64,000 nt of DNA from Streptomyces sp. Alt3 (GTDB lineage Bacteria > Actinomycetota > Actinomycetes > Streptomycetales > Streptomycetaceae). The stretch spans positions 6,386,001 to 6,450,000 of the forward strand of contig NZ_CP120983.1 in NCBI RefSeq assembly GCF_030719215.1, in the 5' to 3' direction. Shown here piece after piece: positions 1-7,656 of the stretch; position 1 is the stretch's first letter; the number at the start of each line of letters is the position of its first letter. The translations under genes were made by a program, and so were the position numbers. The notes under the pieces are model-generated. The model saw only the letters and a list, made by a program, of their open reading frames with translations. It searched no databases and had not been told where the DNA came from.

Positions 1-524
1 CGAACGTCCCGGCGCTGCCCGGCCGCACCCTGATCCTGGTGGACCGCTCGGGGTCGATGTGGTCGCCGCTCTCCGACCGCTCCCTGCTGAACCGGGCCGA
101 CGCGGCGGCCGTCTTCGGTACGTCGCTGGCGCTGCGGGCCGCGGACGCGGACCTGGTGGAGTTCGGCACGACCAGCTCGGCGGTCGCGTACCGCAGGGGC
201 GAGTCCGTGCTGAGGATCCTGGACCGGTTCGGCAATCTGGGCGGCACGAACACCGTACAGGCGGTGCGCAAGCACTACCGCGCGCACGACCGGGTACTGA
301 TCGTCACCGACGAACAGGCGTCGTTCACCTACTACGGCGACGCCACCGAGGGGATACCGCCGACCGTGCCCGTCTACACCTGGAACCTCGCCGGCCACCG
401 GGTCGGGCACGCGCCGTCCGGGAGCGAGAACCGCCACACCTTCGGGGGACTTTCCGACGCGGCGTTCCGCATGGTGCCCCTGCTGGAAGCGGGCAGGAGC
501 GCGGACTGGCCATGGAACCGCTGA
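1..524 (+). CDS. TROVE/VWA (Ro60-like) RNA-binding protein, C-terminal part
   Basis: Partial gene running in from before the window (reading frame begins at base 3; about 173 residues visible). The visible part is a von Willebrand factor A domain. A beta strand TLILV leads into a DRSGS metal-ion-dependent adhesion motif (bases 42-56), then a GGTNT segment and a VTDEQ strand, the normal order of MIDAS elements. In bacterial Ro/TROVE proteins this VWA domain follows the HEAT-like RNA-binding ring, and the spacing and C-terminus fit that family. Ro proteins bind Y-like RNAs and act in RNA quality control and stress survival. The RNA-binding half is outside the window, so another VWA protein is possible. 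No Y-RNA-like structure was recognised just downstream. Confidence 0.72.
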   Translation, partial: NVPALPGRTLILVDRSGSMWSPLSDRSLLNRADAAAVFGTSLALRAADADLVEFGTTSSAVAYRRGESVLRILDRFGNLGGTNTVQAVRKHYRAHDRVLIVTDEQASFTYYGDATEGIPPTVPVYTWNLAGHRVGHAPSGSENRHTFGGLSDAAFRMVPLLEAGRSADWPWNR

Positions 525-603
525 TTACGAATGCGGCACTACTGACCGCTCCGGAGCGGTCGGGCATGGCGTCCGGCGCTTACAGGGCGCATACTCGACC
601 GTA

Positions 604-834
604 ATGAAACAGTCAGCCGGTTCCCGGCGTCACCTGCCTTCCAGTCCCTTCAACCGCCCGGCCCAGGCGGCCCCACCGGTCGAGTGCTTCGATGTGGGCG
701 ACAGGGTGTCGCACGACCAGTTCGGACTCGGACGGGTCCTTGCCGTCGAGGGCGACAACGACGCAGTACTCATCGACTTCTCCGGTCGACAGGGGAGGAT
801 CCTGAATCCGTACTCGAAGCTGACCAAGCTCTGA
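604..834 (+). CDS. Small Tudor-like protein resembling the UvrD/PcrA C-terminal domain
   Basis: Protein of 76 residues. The first 28 residues are basic and probably disordered. The rest (FDVGDRVSHDQFGLGRVLAV...DFSGRQGRILNPYSKLTKL) follows the pattern of the small SH3/Tudor-like domain found at the C-terminus of UvrD/PcrA helicases and in CarD-like proteins: GDRV, a Gly-rich turn, an IDF strand and a final L-x-KL. Stand-alone copies are common and uncharacterised in streptomycetes. By analogy it may contact RNA polymerase or another protein partner, which is inference. It sits alone between the VWA gene and a terminator shared with the convergent terD-like gene. Confidence 0.6.
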   Translation: MKQSAGSRRHLPSSPFNRPAQAAPPVECFDVGDRVSHDQFGLGRVLAVEGDNDAVLIDFSGRQGRILNPYSKLTKL

Positions 835-880
835 GGGAGCGCACGAGCACGCTAAGCGTCCCACCGGAGACTCTCCGGAT

Positions 881-916
881 CCGGGGCACCTGAAGGGAGA
901 CCCTCAGGTGCCCCGG
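881..916. terminator. Bidirectional terminator hairpin
   Basis: Perfect 13-bp arms (CCGGGGCACCTGA / TCAGGTGCCCCGG) with further GGG/CCC pairing inside. It lies between the convergent ends of the Tudor-like gene (834) and the TerD gene (942). There is no U-tract, as is usual in streptomycetes. Confidence 0.75.
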
Positions 917-941
917 AAGCCGTTCCGGGGCCCGGTGGGCG

Positions 942-2156
942 CTACAGCGCCTTCGCGGCGGGCTTGACCATGCCGCGGACGGTCCGGGACTTCACGAACT
1001 CACCCACGGCCGTCATCTCCCACTCGCCGGAGAACTGCTTGATCAGCTTGGCCATCATCACGCCGGTCTGCGGCTCCGCCCCGGTCAGGTCGAAGCGGAC
1101 CAGTTCCTCCCCGGTGGCCGCGTCGATGAGGCGGCAGTACGCCTTGGCGACCTCGGTGAACTTCTGCCCGGTGAACGAGTTGACCGTGAAGACCAGTCCG
1201 GTCGCCTCGGCGGGGATCCGGCCGAGGTCGACGACGATCACCTCGTCGTCCCCCGCGCCCTCGCCGGTGAGGTTGTCGCCGGAGTGCTTGATCGCGCCGT
1301 TCAGGATGGAGAGCTTGCCGAAGTAGCAGCTGTCCAGGTGGCTGCGGTCGGGGCCGAAGGCGATCACCGACGCGTCGAGGTCGATGTCCTTGCCGCGGAA
1401 CGCGGGCTCCCAGCCGAGACCCATCTTGACCTGCGAGAGCAGCGGCTTGCCGCCCTTGACCAGGGAGACCGTCTGGTTCTTCTGGAGGCTGATCCGGCCC
1501 TTGTCGAGGTTGATCTTGCCGGAGCCGGCGGGCGGTGCCGGCGGTGCCGCGGGGGCCGGGGGAGCGATCCTGGGGTCCACGGGAGCGGCCGCCGGCGCCG
1601 GGGGAGCGGCGGGCGGGGCGACGGGCGCGGCCGGGACGGGCGCAGCCGCGGCGGGCTCTTCCACCGAGACGCCGAAGTCCGTGGCGATCCCGGCCAGGCC
1701 GTTCGCGTAGCCCTGGCCGACGGCGCGGGCCTTCCAGGCGCCGTTGCGCAGGTAGATCTCGATGACCACCAGTGCCGTCTCGCCGCCCAGCTGCGGCGGG
1801 GTGAAGGTGGCGAGCGCGCTGCCGTCGTCCGCGTTGCGCACGGTGGCGGTGGGCTCGACGCCCTGGAAGGTCTGGCCCGCGGCGTCCGGGCTCGCCGTGA
1901 CCACGATCTTCTCGATGCCCGGGGGGACCGCCGTGGTGTCCACCACGATCGCGTCGGGCGCGGACCCGCCGCCCGAGCGGTAGGTCACGCCGGGGCCCGA
2001 GGGCTGGTTGTAGAAGATGAAGTCGTCGTCGGAGCGCACCTTGCCGTCGGCGGTGAGCAGCAGGCCCGAGACGTCGAGCCGCACCGGGGCGGCGACGTCC
2101 ACCGCCACGCGGGCGGCGGAGAGAGGGATGTTCGAGCCGGGGGTCATTGCGGTCAT
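942..2156 (-). CDS. terD: Two-domain TerD-family protein
   Basis: Protein of 404 residues with two TerD-type beta-sandwich domains: a divergent one at about 5-168, a Pro/Ala-rich linker at about 169-212, and a canonical one at about 213-404. The canonical copy has the family landmarks GWEP, IDLDAS and a Ca2+-binding acidic run HSGDN...GEGAGDDE. TerD proteins bind calcium and take part in stress and tellurite responses, often linked to membrane-associated or phage/toxin defence modules. Streptomycetes carry many paralogues with roles in differentiation. A second ATG nine bases downstream is an equally good start. It ends against the 881-916 hairpin. Confidence 0.88.
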   Translation of the reverse strand: MTAMTPGSNIPLSAARVAVDVAAPVRLDVSGLLLTADGKVRSDDDFIFYNQPSGPGVTYRSGGGSAPDAIVVDTTAVPPGIEKIVVTASPDAAGQTFQGVEPTATVRNADDGSALATFTPPQLGGETALVVIEIYLRNGAWKARAVGQGYANGLAGIATDFGVSVEEPAAAAPVPAAPVAPPAAPPAPAAAPVDPRIAPPAPAAPPAPPAGSGKINLDKGRISLQKNQTVSLVKGGKPLLSQVKMGLGWEPAFRGKDIDLDASVIAFGPDRSHLDSCYFGKLSILNGAIKHSGDNLTGEGAGDDEVIVVDLGRIPAEATGLVFTVNSFTGQKFTEVAKAYCRLIDAATGEELVRFDLTGAEPQTGVMMAKLIKQFSGEWEMTAVGEFVKSRTVRGMVKPAAKAL

Positions 2157-2220
2157 GCACGGGGTAACGAACGACCCGGCTTTGCCGTTCCCTTACCTTC
2201 GACGGCTTGCTCCGTACGGC

Positions 2221-2454
2221 TCAGCGCCCGCCGCGCGCCCGGTTGCGGGGGTGTTCGCGGGCGGTGCGCTCGTTGCCGTGCCGGTAGGCGCCGGTCCAGC
2301 GGGCCATGACGAGCTGGGCGTCGCCGGACACCACCTCCGCCAGGAACTTCTCCGCCCGGCCGCCGCGCAGGGTGCCCGCGGGGCGGCCGTGGTGGGTGAC
2401 GGTGACGCTCGCGTCGCCGTGCTGCTCGTACTGGAATCCGGAGGGTTTCGGCAT
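2221..2454 (-). CDS. Conserved small hypothetical protein
   Basis: Protein of 77 residues starting MPKPSGFQYEQ; an upstream in-frame extension overlaps the next gene and was not used. The N-terminal half alternates like a small beta-sheet, with a GRPAGTLRGG turn. The middle (KFLAEVV...AQLVMARWTGAY) looks helical. The C-terminus is a basic Arg-rich tail that could bind nucleic acid. The layout resembles short conserved Streptomyces hypotheticals of unknown role. It lies between the divergent start of terD and the end of udh, with no clear operon partner. Confidence 0.55.
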   Translation of the reverse strand: MPKPSGFQYEQHGDASVTVTHHGRPAGTLRGGRAEKFLAEVVSGDAQLVMARWTGAYRHGNERTAREHPRNRARGGR

Positions 2455-2522
2455 GGCCGTATGGTGCCCGCCCCCGGGGCGTCGCGTCGCGCGAATTACC
2501 GGGCGGGACCCGGCACGGGCCG

Positions 2523-3332
2523 TCAGTGGGGCCAGATCGGCGGGTCCGTGACGAAGTGGCCGCCGAGGTGGGCGTGGTCGGGGTTCTCCGGGTCCAGCTC
2601 GCCGTGCTCGGCGACGAGCTTGTCCGCGTACTGCTCGGAGTCGTCCTGCGGGTCGTAGCCGAGGGAGCGGGCCGACGTCAGGTCCCACCACAGGCGGGTG
2701 TTGTCGGACGAGCCGTAGACCACGGTGTGCCGCACGTCCTCGGCGGTGAGGGCCGCGTGGAAGAGGCGCGCTCCGTCGCCGGGGCTCATCCAGACGGACA
2801 GCATCCGCACGGAGGTCGGCTCCATGAAGCAGGAGCCGATGCGCACGGAGACGGTCTCCACGCCGTGCTTGTCCCAGTAGAACTGGGCGAGGTCCTCGCC
2901 GAAGGACTTCGACAGGCCGTAGAAGGTGTCGGGACGGTGGGGGACGTCGACGGGGATCAGCGGGTCACCGGCGAGCGGGCGGGGGGTGTAGCCGATGGCG
3001 TGGTTGGAGGAGGCGAACACGATCCGCCCGACGCCCTCCTGGCGTGCCGCCTCGTAGAGGTTGTACGTGCCCTCGATGTTGGAGCGCAGAATCTTGTCGA
3101 AGGAGGCTTCGAGGGAGATGCCCGCAAGGTGGATCACCGCGTCGACACCCCGTACGGCCTCCCGCAGCGCGGCCTTGTCGCCGAGGTCGGCGGTGATCGC
3201 GTCCGGCTCGCCCTCGATGGGGGTGACGTCGAAGAGCCGGAGGTCGTGACCGTACGCGGGAAGCAGTCCGCGCATCAGGGTGCCCAGGCCGCCGGCGGCG
3301 CCGGTGAGAAGGACGGTACGGGGAGCTGGCAT
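2523..3332 (-). CDS. udh: NAD-dependent uronate dehydrogenase
   Basis: Short-chain (extended) dehydrogenase of 269 residues. The Rossmann motif is TGAAGGLGT near residue 10. The catalytic set is SSNHAIGY and YGLSK (Tyr-x-x-x-Lys), as in uronate dehydrogenases that oxidise D-galacturonate or D-glucuronate to the aldarolactone. The start was placed at ATG 3332 because GAGGAG lies eight bases upstream; the longer frame to 3452 has no such site. Divergent kdgD encodes a later step, which supports an oxidative uronate pathway. No aldarate dehydratase of the enolase superfamily is seen in the window, so that step must be encoded elsewhere or done by another enzyme. Confidence 0.85.
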   Translation of the reverse strand: MPAPRTVLLTGAAGGLGTLMRGLLPAYGHDLRLFDVTPIEGEPDAITADLGDKAALREAVRGVDAVIHLAGISLEASFDKILRSNIEGTYNLYEAARQEGVGRIVFASSNHAIGYTPRPLAGDPLIPVDVPHRPDTFYGLSKSFGEDLAQFYWDKHGVETVSVRIGSCFMEPTSVRMLSVWMSPGDGARLFHAALTAEDVRHTVVYGSSDNTRLWWDLTSARSLGYDPQDDSEQYADKLVAEHGELDPENPDHAHLGGHFVTDPPIWPH

Positions 3333-3469
3333 ACGTGGATCTCCTCGATGCGGGCACAGGGCGCAGGGCGCGGCGTGCGCGGACGGTGCGGGGCTGGGCT
3401 GCGTGTGGCCTGACGTACGGACAGTGAGGTGCGCGTGGCACGCGGATGTCACGCGACCGCCCGAGATGC

Positions 3470-3484
3470 GTCCAACTCGTGGAC
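3470..3484. promoter_or_regulatory. Operator-like dyad in the udh leader
   Basis: GTCCA-ACTCG-TGGAC, perfect 5-bp arms, just downstream of the predicted udh transcription start. It resembles a tighter version of the GTYC...GRAC motif seen at 3618, 9432 and 48188. Confidence 0.35.
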
Positions 3485-3503
3485 GGCATTCACATGCGTG
3501 GAC

Positions 3504-3533
3504 ACGCTAAGAAGTGGTGGCGGACCACGTCAA
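3504..3533 (-). promoter_or_regulatory. udh promoter
   Basis: On the minus strand TTGACG (3533-3528), 18-bp spacer, TAGCGT (3509-3504). The divergent kdgD promoter has the same hexamer pattern and spacing. Confidence 0.55.
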
Positions 3534-3581
3534 GTGTCGCTCCATGTCAGCCGGTTTGGTCCGGGGTTGGGTGTACGTGTC

Positions 3582-3611
3582 TTGACCGGCGCCGCGCGAC
3601 TGGCTTAGCGT
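3582..3611 (+). promoter_or_regulatory. kdgD promoter
   Basis: TTGACC (3582-3587), 18-bp spacer, TAGCGT (3606-3611). It mirrors the udh promoter, so the two genes have back-to-back sigma-70-type promoters. Confidence 0.55.
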
Positions 3612-3617
3612 GGCGGC

Positions 3618-3633
3618 GTTCAGAAATATGGAC
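3618..3633. promoter_or_regulatory. Candidate IclR-type operator, kdgD
   Basis: GTTCAGAAATATGGAC lies just after the kdgD -10 element, at the expected transcription start. It matches GTTCAGAATACCGAAC at 48188 and GTCCGGAATACCGAAC at 9432. The position suits repression. Confidence 0.5.
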
Positions 3634-3676
3634 ACCGATCATAATTGTGCACGCTGGATCTGCTCAGGGAGCGCCC

Positions 3677-4636
3677 GTGACCTCAGCCCCCCTTGCCGCC
3701 CGACTCACCGACGTCGCCGGGCCGCTCTTCTTCCCCGTCACCGCCTACGGGCCGGACGGCGCCGTCGCCCTCGACGCCTTCCGCGCGCACGTGCGCAAGG
3801 GTGTCGACGCCGGTGCCGCGGCCGTCTTCGCCTGCTGCGGCACCGGCGAGTTCCACGCGCTGGACCCCGAGGAGTACCGGCTCGTCGTCCGGGCGGCCGT
3901 CGAGGAGGCCGCCGGCCGGGTGCCCGTCGTCGCCGGTGCCGGCTACGGCACGGCGCTCGCGATCCGGTACGCGAAGCTCGCCGAGGAGGCGGGGGCGGAC
4001 GGGCTCCTCGCCATGCCGCCCTACCTCGTCGTCGCCGGCCAGGAGGGGCTGCTGGCCCACTACGCCGCCCTCGCCGCCGCCACCTCCCTGGAGACGGTCG
4101 TCTACCAGCGGGACAACGCCGTCTTCACCCCGGAGACCGTCGTCGCCCTGGCCCGGACACCCGGGATCATCGGACTCAAGGACGGCCTCGGCGACCTCGA
4201 CCTGATGCAGCGCATCGTCAGCGCCGTGCGCGGCGCGCTGCCCGGCGGGGACTTCCTGTACTTCAACGGGCTTCCCACGGCTGAGCTCACCGGGCTCGCC
4301 TACCGGGGCATCGGCGTGACGCTCTACTCCTCCGCCGTCTTCGCCTTCGCCCCCGACATCGCCCTGGCCTTCTACCGGGCGCTGGAGTCCGGCGACGACG
4401 ACCTGGCCAACGCGCTGCTCGACCACTTCTACCGACCGCTCGTCGAACTGCGGGCCAAGGGCCACGGGTACGCCGTGTCGCTCGTGAAGGCGGCAGTCCG
4501 CCTGGAGGGGCTGGAGGTCGGGCCGGTGCGCACCCCGCTCACCGAGCCCCCGGCGGAGCACGTCGAGGAGCTCGTCTCGATCATCGCGAGCGGCCGTGCG
4601 GTGCTGGACAAGCACCACGTGGGGGAGGGCAAGTGA
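3677..4636 (+). CDS. kdgD: 5-dehydro-4-deoxyglucarate dehydratase (DapA family)
   Basis: Protein of 319 residues converting 5-dehydro-4-deoxy-D-glucarate to 2-ketoglutarate semialdehyde with loss of CO2 and water. It is a DapA-type TIM barrel with family marks: GTGEFHAL near residue 55, VVYQRDN carrying the Schiff-base-assisting Tyr, and GLKDG with the catalytic Lys. The YQRDNAVFTP string is typical of KdgD rather than of dihydrodipicolinate synthase. GTG 3677 was chosen because AGGGAGCG precedes it and the family N-terminus starts here; the open frame runs upstream without homology. Its product would be the substrate of the aldehyde dehydrogenase at 48242. The next gene overlaps its stop by 4 bp. 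Confidence 0.9.
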   Translation: MTSAPLAARLTDVAGPLFFPVTAYGPDGAVALDAFRAHVRKGVDAGAAAVFACCGTGEFHALDPEEYRLVVRAAVEEAAGRVPVVAGAGYGTALAIRYAKLAEEAGADGLLAMPPYLVVAGQEGLLAHYAALAAATSLETVVYQRDNAVFTPETVVALARTPGIIGLKDGLGDLDLMQRIVSAVRGALPGGDFLYFNGLPTAELTGLAYRGIGVTLYSSAVFAFAPDIALAFYRALESGDDDLANALLDHFYRPLVELRAKGHGYAVSLVKAAVRLEGLEVGPVRTPLTEPPAEHVEELVSIIASGRAVLDKHHVGEGK

Positions 4637-5817
4637 GAGCCTCCGCCTTCCTGTACCCCTGGGACGTCGTGGGGGACCCGGACGCCGCGGCCCGGCTCGC
4701 GGACACCGGGGTCGAGCAGGTGACGCTCGCCTCCGCCTACCACTCCACCCGGGCGCTGACCCCGCGCCATCCCGGCCGCCGGATCGTCACCGCGGAACAC
4801 GCCGCGGTGCTCTACCCGCCCGAGGCCACGCGCTGGGCGGGCAGAGGGCTGCGCCCCTACGCGCAGTCCTGGGTGGCGGGGGACGACCCGTACGCCGAGG
4901 CGGCCGAGGCCCTGGCGGGCGCGGGCCTCCAGGTGCACTCCTGGGTGGTCCTCGCGCACAACTCCCGTATGGGCGCGGAGCATCCGGAGACCTCCGTCGT
5001 CAACGCCTACGGAGACCGCTACCCATGGGCGCCGTGCATCGCCCGGCCGGCCGTCCGGGAGTATTTGGTGGACCTGGCGGCGGAGGCCGCCGTGCGCCCC
5101 GGGACGTACGGCACCGAGCTGGAGTCGTGCGGCTGGTACGGCTTCGCCCATCTGCACGCCCACGACAAGACCTCCGGGGTCGCCCTCGGGGACGCGGCGC
5201 AGTATCTGATGTCCCTCTGCTTCTGCGCCGACTGCCGGGCCGGCTACGACTCGACAGGGCTCGCCGCCGAGGAGTTGCGCGCCGCCGTGCGCCGTGCGCT
5301 GGAGCCGGTCTGGTCCGGCTCCGGCTCCGGTGAGCAGGGCTGGGCGGGGGTGGAGGAGCTGCTCGGCGCCGGGCTCGCCGAGGCCACCCTGCGGTGGCGC
5401 CGACAGGTCGCCCGAGGGCTCCAGGAGGCCGCTGTCGCCGCCGTGCGGGCCGCGGCGCCGGGCCCGGACTTCGAGGTCCTGCTGCACGCCGACCCCGCCT
5501 CCTACCGCACCGGTGCCAACGTGGGGACGGACCCCGCCCACATCATGTCCACGGCCGACGGCGTGGTGCTGCCCTGCACCGGCGGGGACGCGGCCCGCGA
5601 GGCGGTGCTCGGGCCGTTCACCGGCCTCCCCGGCGTGCTGGCCGCGAACCTCAACGTGGTGAGCGGCATGGGCGGCAGCCCCGGCACGCTGGAGCGGGAC
5701 GCCGCGCACGCGGCCTCGCTCGGTGCGAACCAGCTGCGTCTCTATCACGCGGGCCTGGCCTCCGGGCCCGACCTGAGTGCCGTCACGAAGGCTCTCTCCG
5801 CGGTCCGCGGCGGCTGA
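4633..5817 (+). CDS. Alanine-rich protein, probable TIM-barrel hydrolase-like
   Basis: Protein of 394 residues starting at a GTG that overlaps the kdgD stop by 4 bp, so translation is probably coupled. I recognise it only as the alanine-rich protein found beside uronate/pectin genes in streptomycetes. There is no signal peptide. The pattern of strands ending in acidic or His residues (SWVVLAHNSRMG, TYGTELESCGWYGF, FEVLLHADP) suggests a (beta/alpha)8 barrel like those of glycoside hydrolases. A CFCADC pair near residue 197 could bind a metal. It is likely cytoplasmic and acts on a pectin-derived oligosaccharide, which is inference from context. A strong hairpin follows. Confidence 0.65.
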   Translation: MRASAFLYPWDVVGDPDAAARLADTGVEQVTLASAYHSTRALTPRHPGRRIVTAEHAAVLYPPEATRWAGRGLRPYAQSWVAGDDPYAEAAEALAGAGLQVHSWVVLAHNSRMGAEHPETSVVNAYGDRYPWAPCIARPAVREYLVDLAAEAAVRPGTYGTELESCGWYGFAHLHAHDKTSGVALGDAAQYLMSLCFCADCRAGYDSTGLAAEELRAAVRRALEPVWSGSGSGEQGWAGVEELLGAGLAEATLRWRRQVARGLQEAAVAAVRAAAPGPDFEVLLHADPASYRTGANVGTDPAHIMSTADGVVLPCTGGDAAREAVLGPFTGLPGVLAANLNVVSGMGGSPGTLERDAAHAASLGANQLRLYHAGLASGPDLSAVTKALSAVRGG

Positions 5818-5841
5818 TCCCCGGCCTCGCCCACCCACGAA

Positions 5842-5876
5842 GCGCAGGTCCCCGGCCATGGGCCGGGGGCCTGCGC
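5842..5876 (+). terminator. Terminator after the kdgD operon
   Basis: 16-bp stem (5842-5857 with 5861-5876) with one T/G wobble and a 3-base ATG loop, 25 bp past the stop of the alanine-rich gene. Confidence 0.75.
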
Positions 5877-5955
5877 CCGCTGCGTCCGGGGTGCCCCGCC
5901 CCGCCCGCCGGGGCCGGCCGGCCCGACGTTCGCCGAACTTCTTTTGCCAGAAGCG

Positions 5956-5984
5956 TTGACGAAACATTCCCACCGCTCTAGCTT
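5956..5984 (+). promoter_or_regulatory. Promoter of the GntR/dehydratase operon
   Basis: TTGACG (5956-5961), 17-bp spacer, TAGCTT (5979-5984), about 65 bp before the GntR start. Confidence 0.5.
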
Positions 5985-6005
5985 CATCGCGTCGTACTTC
6001 GTACG

Positions 6006-6015
6006 TCATATATGA
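6006..6015. promoter_or_regulatory. Candidate GntR (FadR-type) operator
   Basis: TCATATATGA is a perfect 10-bp palindrome in the leader of the GntR gene, flanked by CG and GACG. An AT-rich dyad this short is what FadR-subfamily regulators usually bind, so autoregulation of this operon is the simplest reading. Confidence 0.45.
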
Positions 6016-6049
6016 GACGCGATACGCGAGATGCGAGAGCTCTTCACCC

Positions 6050-6706
6050 ATGACCTTTGCGCCTGCCCCGATTCCGTCCAGGACCCAGTACGTGCTGGAG
6101 GCGATCAAGCACGCCATCCTCACCGCACAGCTGAAGCCAGGCCAGGCACTCGTGGAGACCGAGCTCGCCGCCCAGTTCGGGGTGTCGAAGACGCCCGTAC
6201 GTGAGGCGCTGAAGACGCTCGCGGGCACCGGGCTCGTGGTCATGAGCCAGTACAAGGGCGCCACCGTGCGGCTCGTCGACGCGACCATGGCCCGGGAGGT
6301 GTACGACGTGCGCCTGCTCCTGGAGCCGGAGGCGCTGCGCCGCTCCATCACCCGCAAGGTCTCGCTGGAGGCGGCCCAGGAAGCCCTGGAGCGTGCCGAC
6401 TCGGCGATCGACAAGGCGGACAGGTCGCTGGCCAACCGGGACTTCCACCGGGCGCTGTACCTGCCCTGCGGCAACCCGCTGCTCGCCCGGATGCTCGACG
6501 AGATCCGCGACCAGGCCGCACTCGTGTCGACCGTGGCCTGGTCGGCGATCCCGTCCTGGGAGCGTGAGGCGGCCGAGCACCGGGAGATCCTGCGGCTCGC
6601 CCTCGCCGACGACGCCACGGCCGCCACCGCGGCCCTGCACGACCACATCGCATCGTTCGTGCGCCGCGCCTTCCCCGACGACGAAGACGGGGGTGACGCG
6701 GCGTGA
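6050..6706 (+). CDS. GntR-family (FadR subfamily) transcriptional regulator
   Basis: Protein of 218 residues. The N-terminal winged helix (about 10-75) contains LVETELAAQFGVSKTPVREALKTL, the GntR recognition helix signature. The C-terminal all-helical FCD domain (about 85-210) has the spaced Asp/His set (YDVRLLLEPEA, FHRALY, AEHREILRL) that binds metal and carboxylate ligands. It is the first gene of an operon with a DapA-family enzyme and an IlvD-type dehydratase, so the inducer is probably a sugar acid or keto-deoxy sugar acid. The dapA-like GTG overlaps its stop. Confidence 0.88.
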   Translation: MTFAPAPIPSRTQYVLEAIKHAILTAQLKPGQALVETELAAQFGVSKTPVREALKTLAGTGLVVMSQYKGATVRLVDATMAREVYDVRLLLEPEALRRSITRKVSLEAAQEALERADSAIDKADRSLANRDFHRALYLPCGNPLLARMLDEIRDQAALVSTVAWSAIPSWEREAAEHREILRLALADDATAATAALHDHIASFVRRAFPDDEDGGDAA

Positions 6707-7656
6707 ACCCGCTGGACGTGACTCACCAGCACCTCGACGAAAGGCTGGTCCGCATGGACCTCTCCCCGCTGAAGGCGGCCCTCGCAGACGTTGTGGCGAT
6801 CCCGGTGACCCCGTTCGCCGAGGACGGGAGCATCGACGTCCCGTCGCACCAGGCCCTGCTGCGACGGATGCTCGACGGCGGCGTCCGCATCGTCACCCCG
6901 AACGGCAACACCGGGGAGTTCTACGCGCTCACCCCCGACGAGCGGCGCACCGTCACCGAGCTGACCGTCGAGCAGGCCCGCGGCCGTGCCACCGTCCTGG
7001 TGGGGGTCGGCCACGACGTGCCGACCGCCGTGGCCGCCGCCGAGCACGCCAGGGAGACCGGCGCCGAGATGGTGATGGTGCACCAGCCGGTGCACCCCTA
7101 CGTCTCGCAGGAAGGCTGGGTCGACTACCACCGGGCCATCGCCCGGGCCGTTCCCGAGCTCGGAGTCGTCCCGTACGTCCGCAACCCGCTGCTTGCCGGT
7201 GAGTGCCTCGCCGAGCTCGCCGACAGCTGCCCCAACGTCATCGGCGTGAAGTACGCCGTGCCGGACGCGGCCCGCTTCGGCGCGTTCGCGCGGGACGCCG
7301 GCCTGGAGAGGTTCGTGTGGGTCGCCGGACTCGCCGAGCTCTACGCACCCTCCTACTTCGCCACCGGCGCCACCGGATTCACCTCCGGACTCGTCAACGT
7401 CGCCCCCGGCGTCTCGCTCGCCATGCTGGAGGCCCTGCGGGCGGGCGACTACCTCGCGGCGATGAAGGTCTGGGAGCAGATCCGCCGCTTCGAGGACCTG
7501 CGCGCCGACCGGCAGTCCGCCAACAACGTGACGGTCGTCAAGGAGGCCCTGGCCTCGCTCGGGCTCTGCCGCCGCGACGTGCGCGCGCCGAGCAGAGAGC
7601 TTCCCGAGGAGCAGCGTGCCGAGGTCGCCGGTCTGGTCGCCGGGTGGTCGATATGA
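6703..7656 (+). CDS. DapA-family dehydratase/aldolase for a 2-keto-3-deoxy sugar acid
   Basis: Protein of 317 residues from GTG 6703, which overlaps the GntR stop and has GGGGGTGA upstream. ATG 6754 (MDLSPLK...) also has a site and gives 300 residues. The DapA barrel shows PNGNTGEFYAL, the active-site Tyr in VVPYVRNP and the Schiff-base Lys in IGVKYAV. It is paired with an IlvD/Edd-type aldonate dehydratase. The non-phosphorylative pentose route joins L-arabinonate or D-xylonate dehydratase to a DapA-like 2-keto-3-deoxypentonate dehydratase giving ketoglutarate semialdehyde, which suits this pair. Aldolase action on a KDG-like substrate remains possible. Confidence 0.8.
   Translation: MNPLDVTHQHLDERLVRMDLSPLKAALADVVAIPVTPFAEDGSIDVPSHQALLRRMLDGGVRIVTPNGNTGEFYALTPDERRTVTELTVEQARGRATVLVGVGHDVPTAVAAAEHARETGAEMVMVHQPVHPYVSQEGWVDYHRAIARAVPELGVVPYVRNPLLAGECLAELADSCPNVIGVKYAVPDAARFGAFARDAGLERFVWVAGLAELYAPSYFATGATGFTSGLVNVAPGVSLAMLEALRAGDYLAAMKVWEQIRRFEDLRADRQSANNVTVVKEALASLGLCRRDVRAPSRELPEEQRAEVAGLVAGWSI

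Noticed and set aside
6393..7202. Long Arg/Pro-rich frames overlapping the GntR and DapA-like genes
   Set aside because: Shifted-frame shadows in high-GC DNA; composition is low-complexity Arg/Pro and the real frames have clear domains.
6703..7656. Naming the second DapA-family gene dihydrodipicolinate synthase
   Set aside because: Pairing with an aldonate dehydratase and a GntR regulator, and the PNGNTGEFYAL signature, fit sugar-acid catabolism better.
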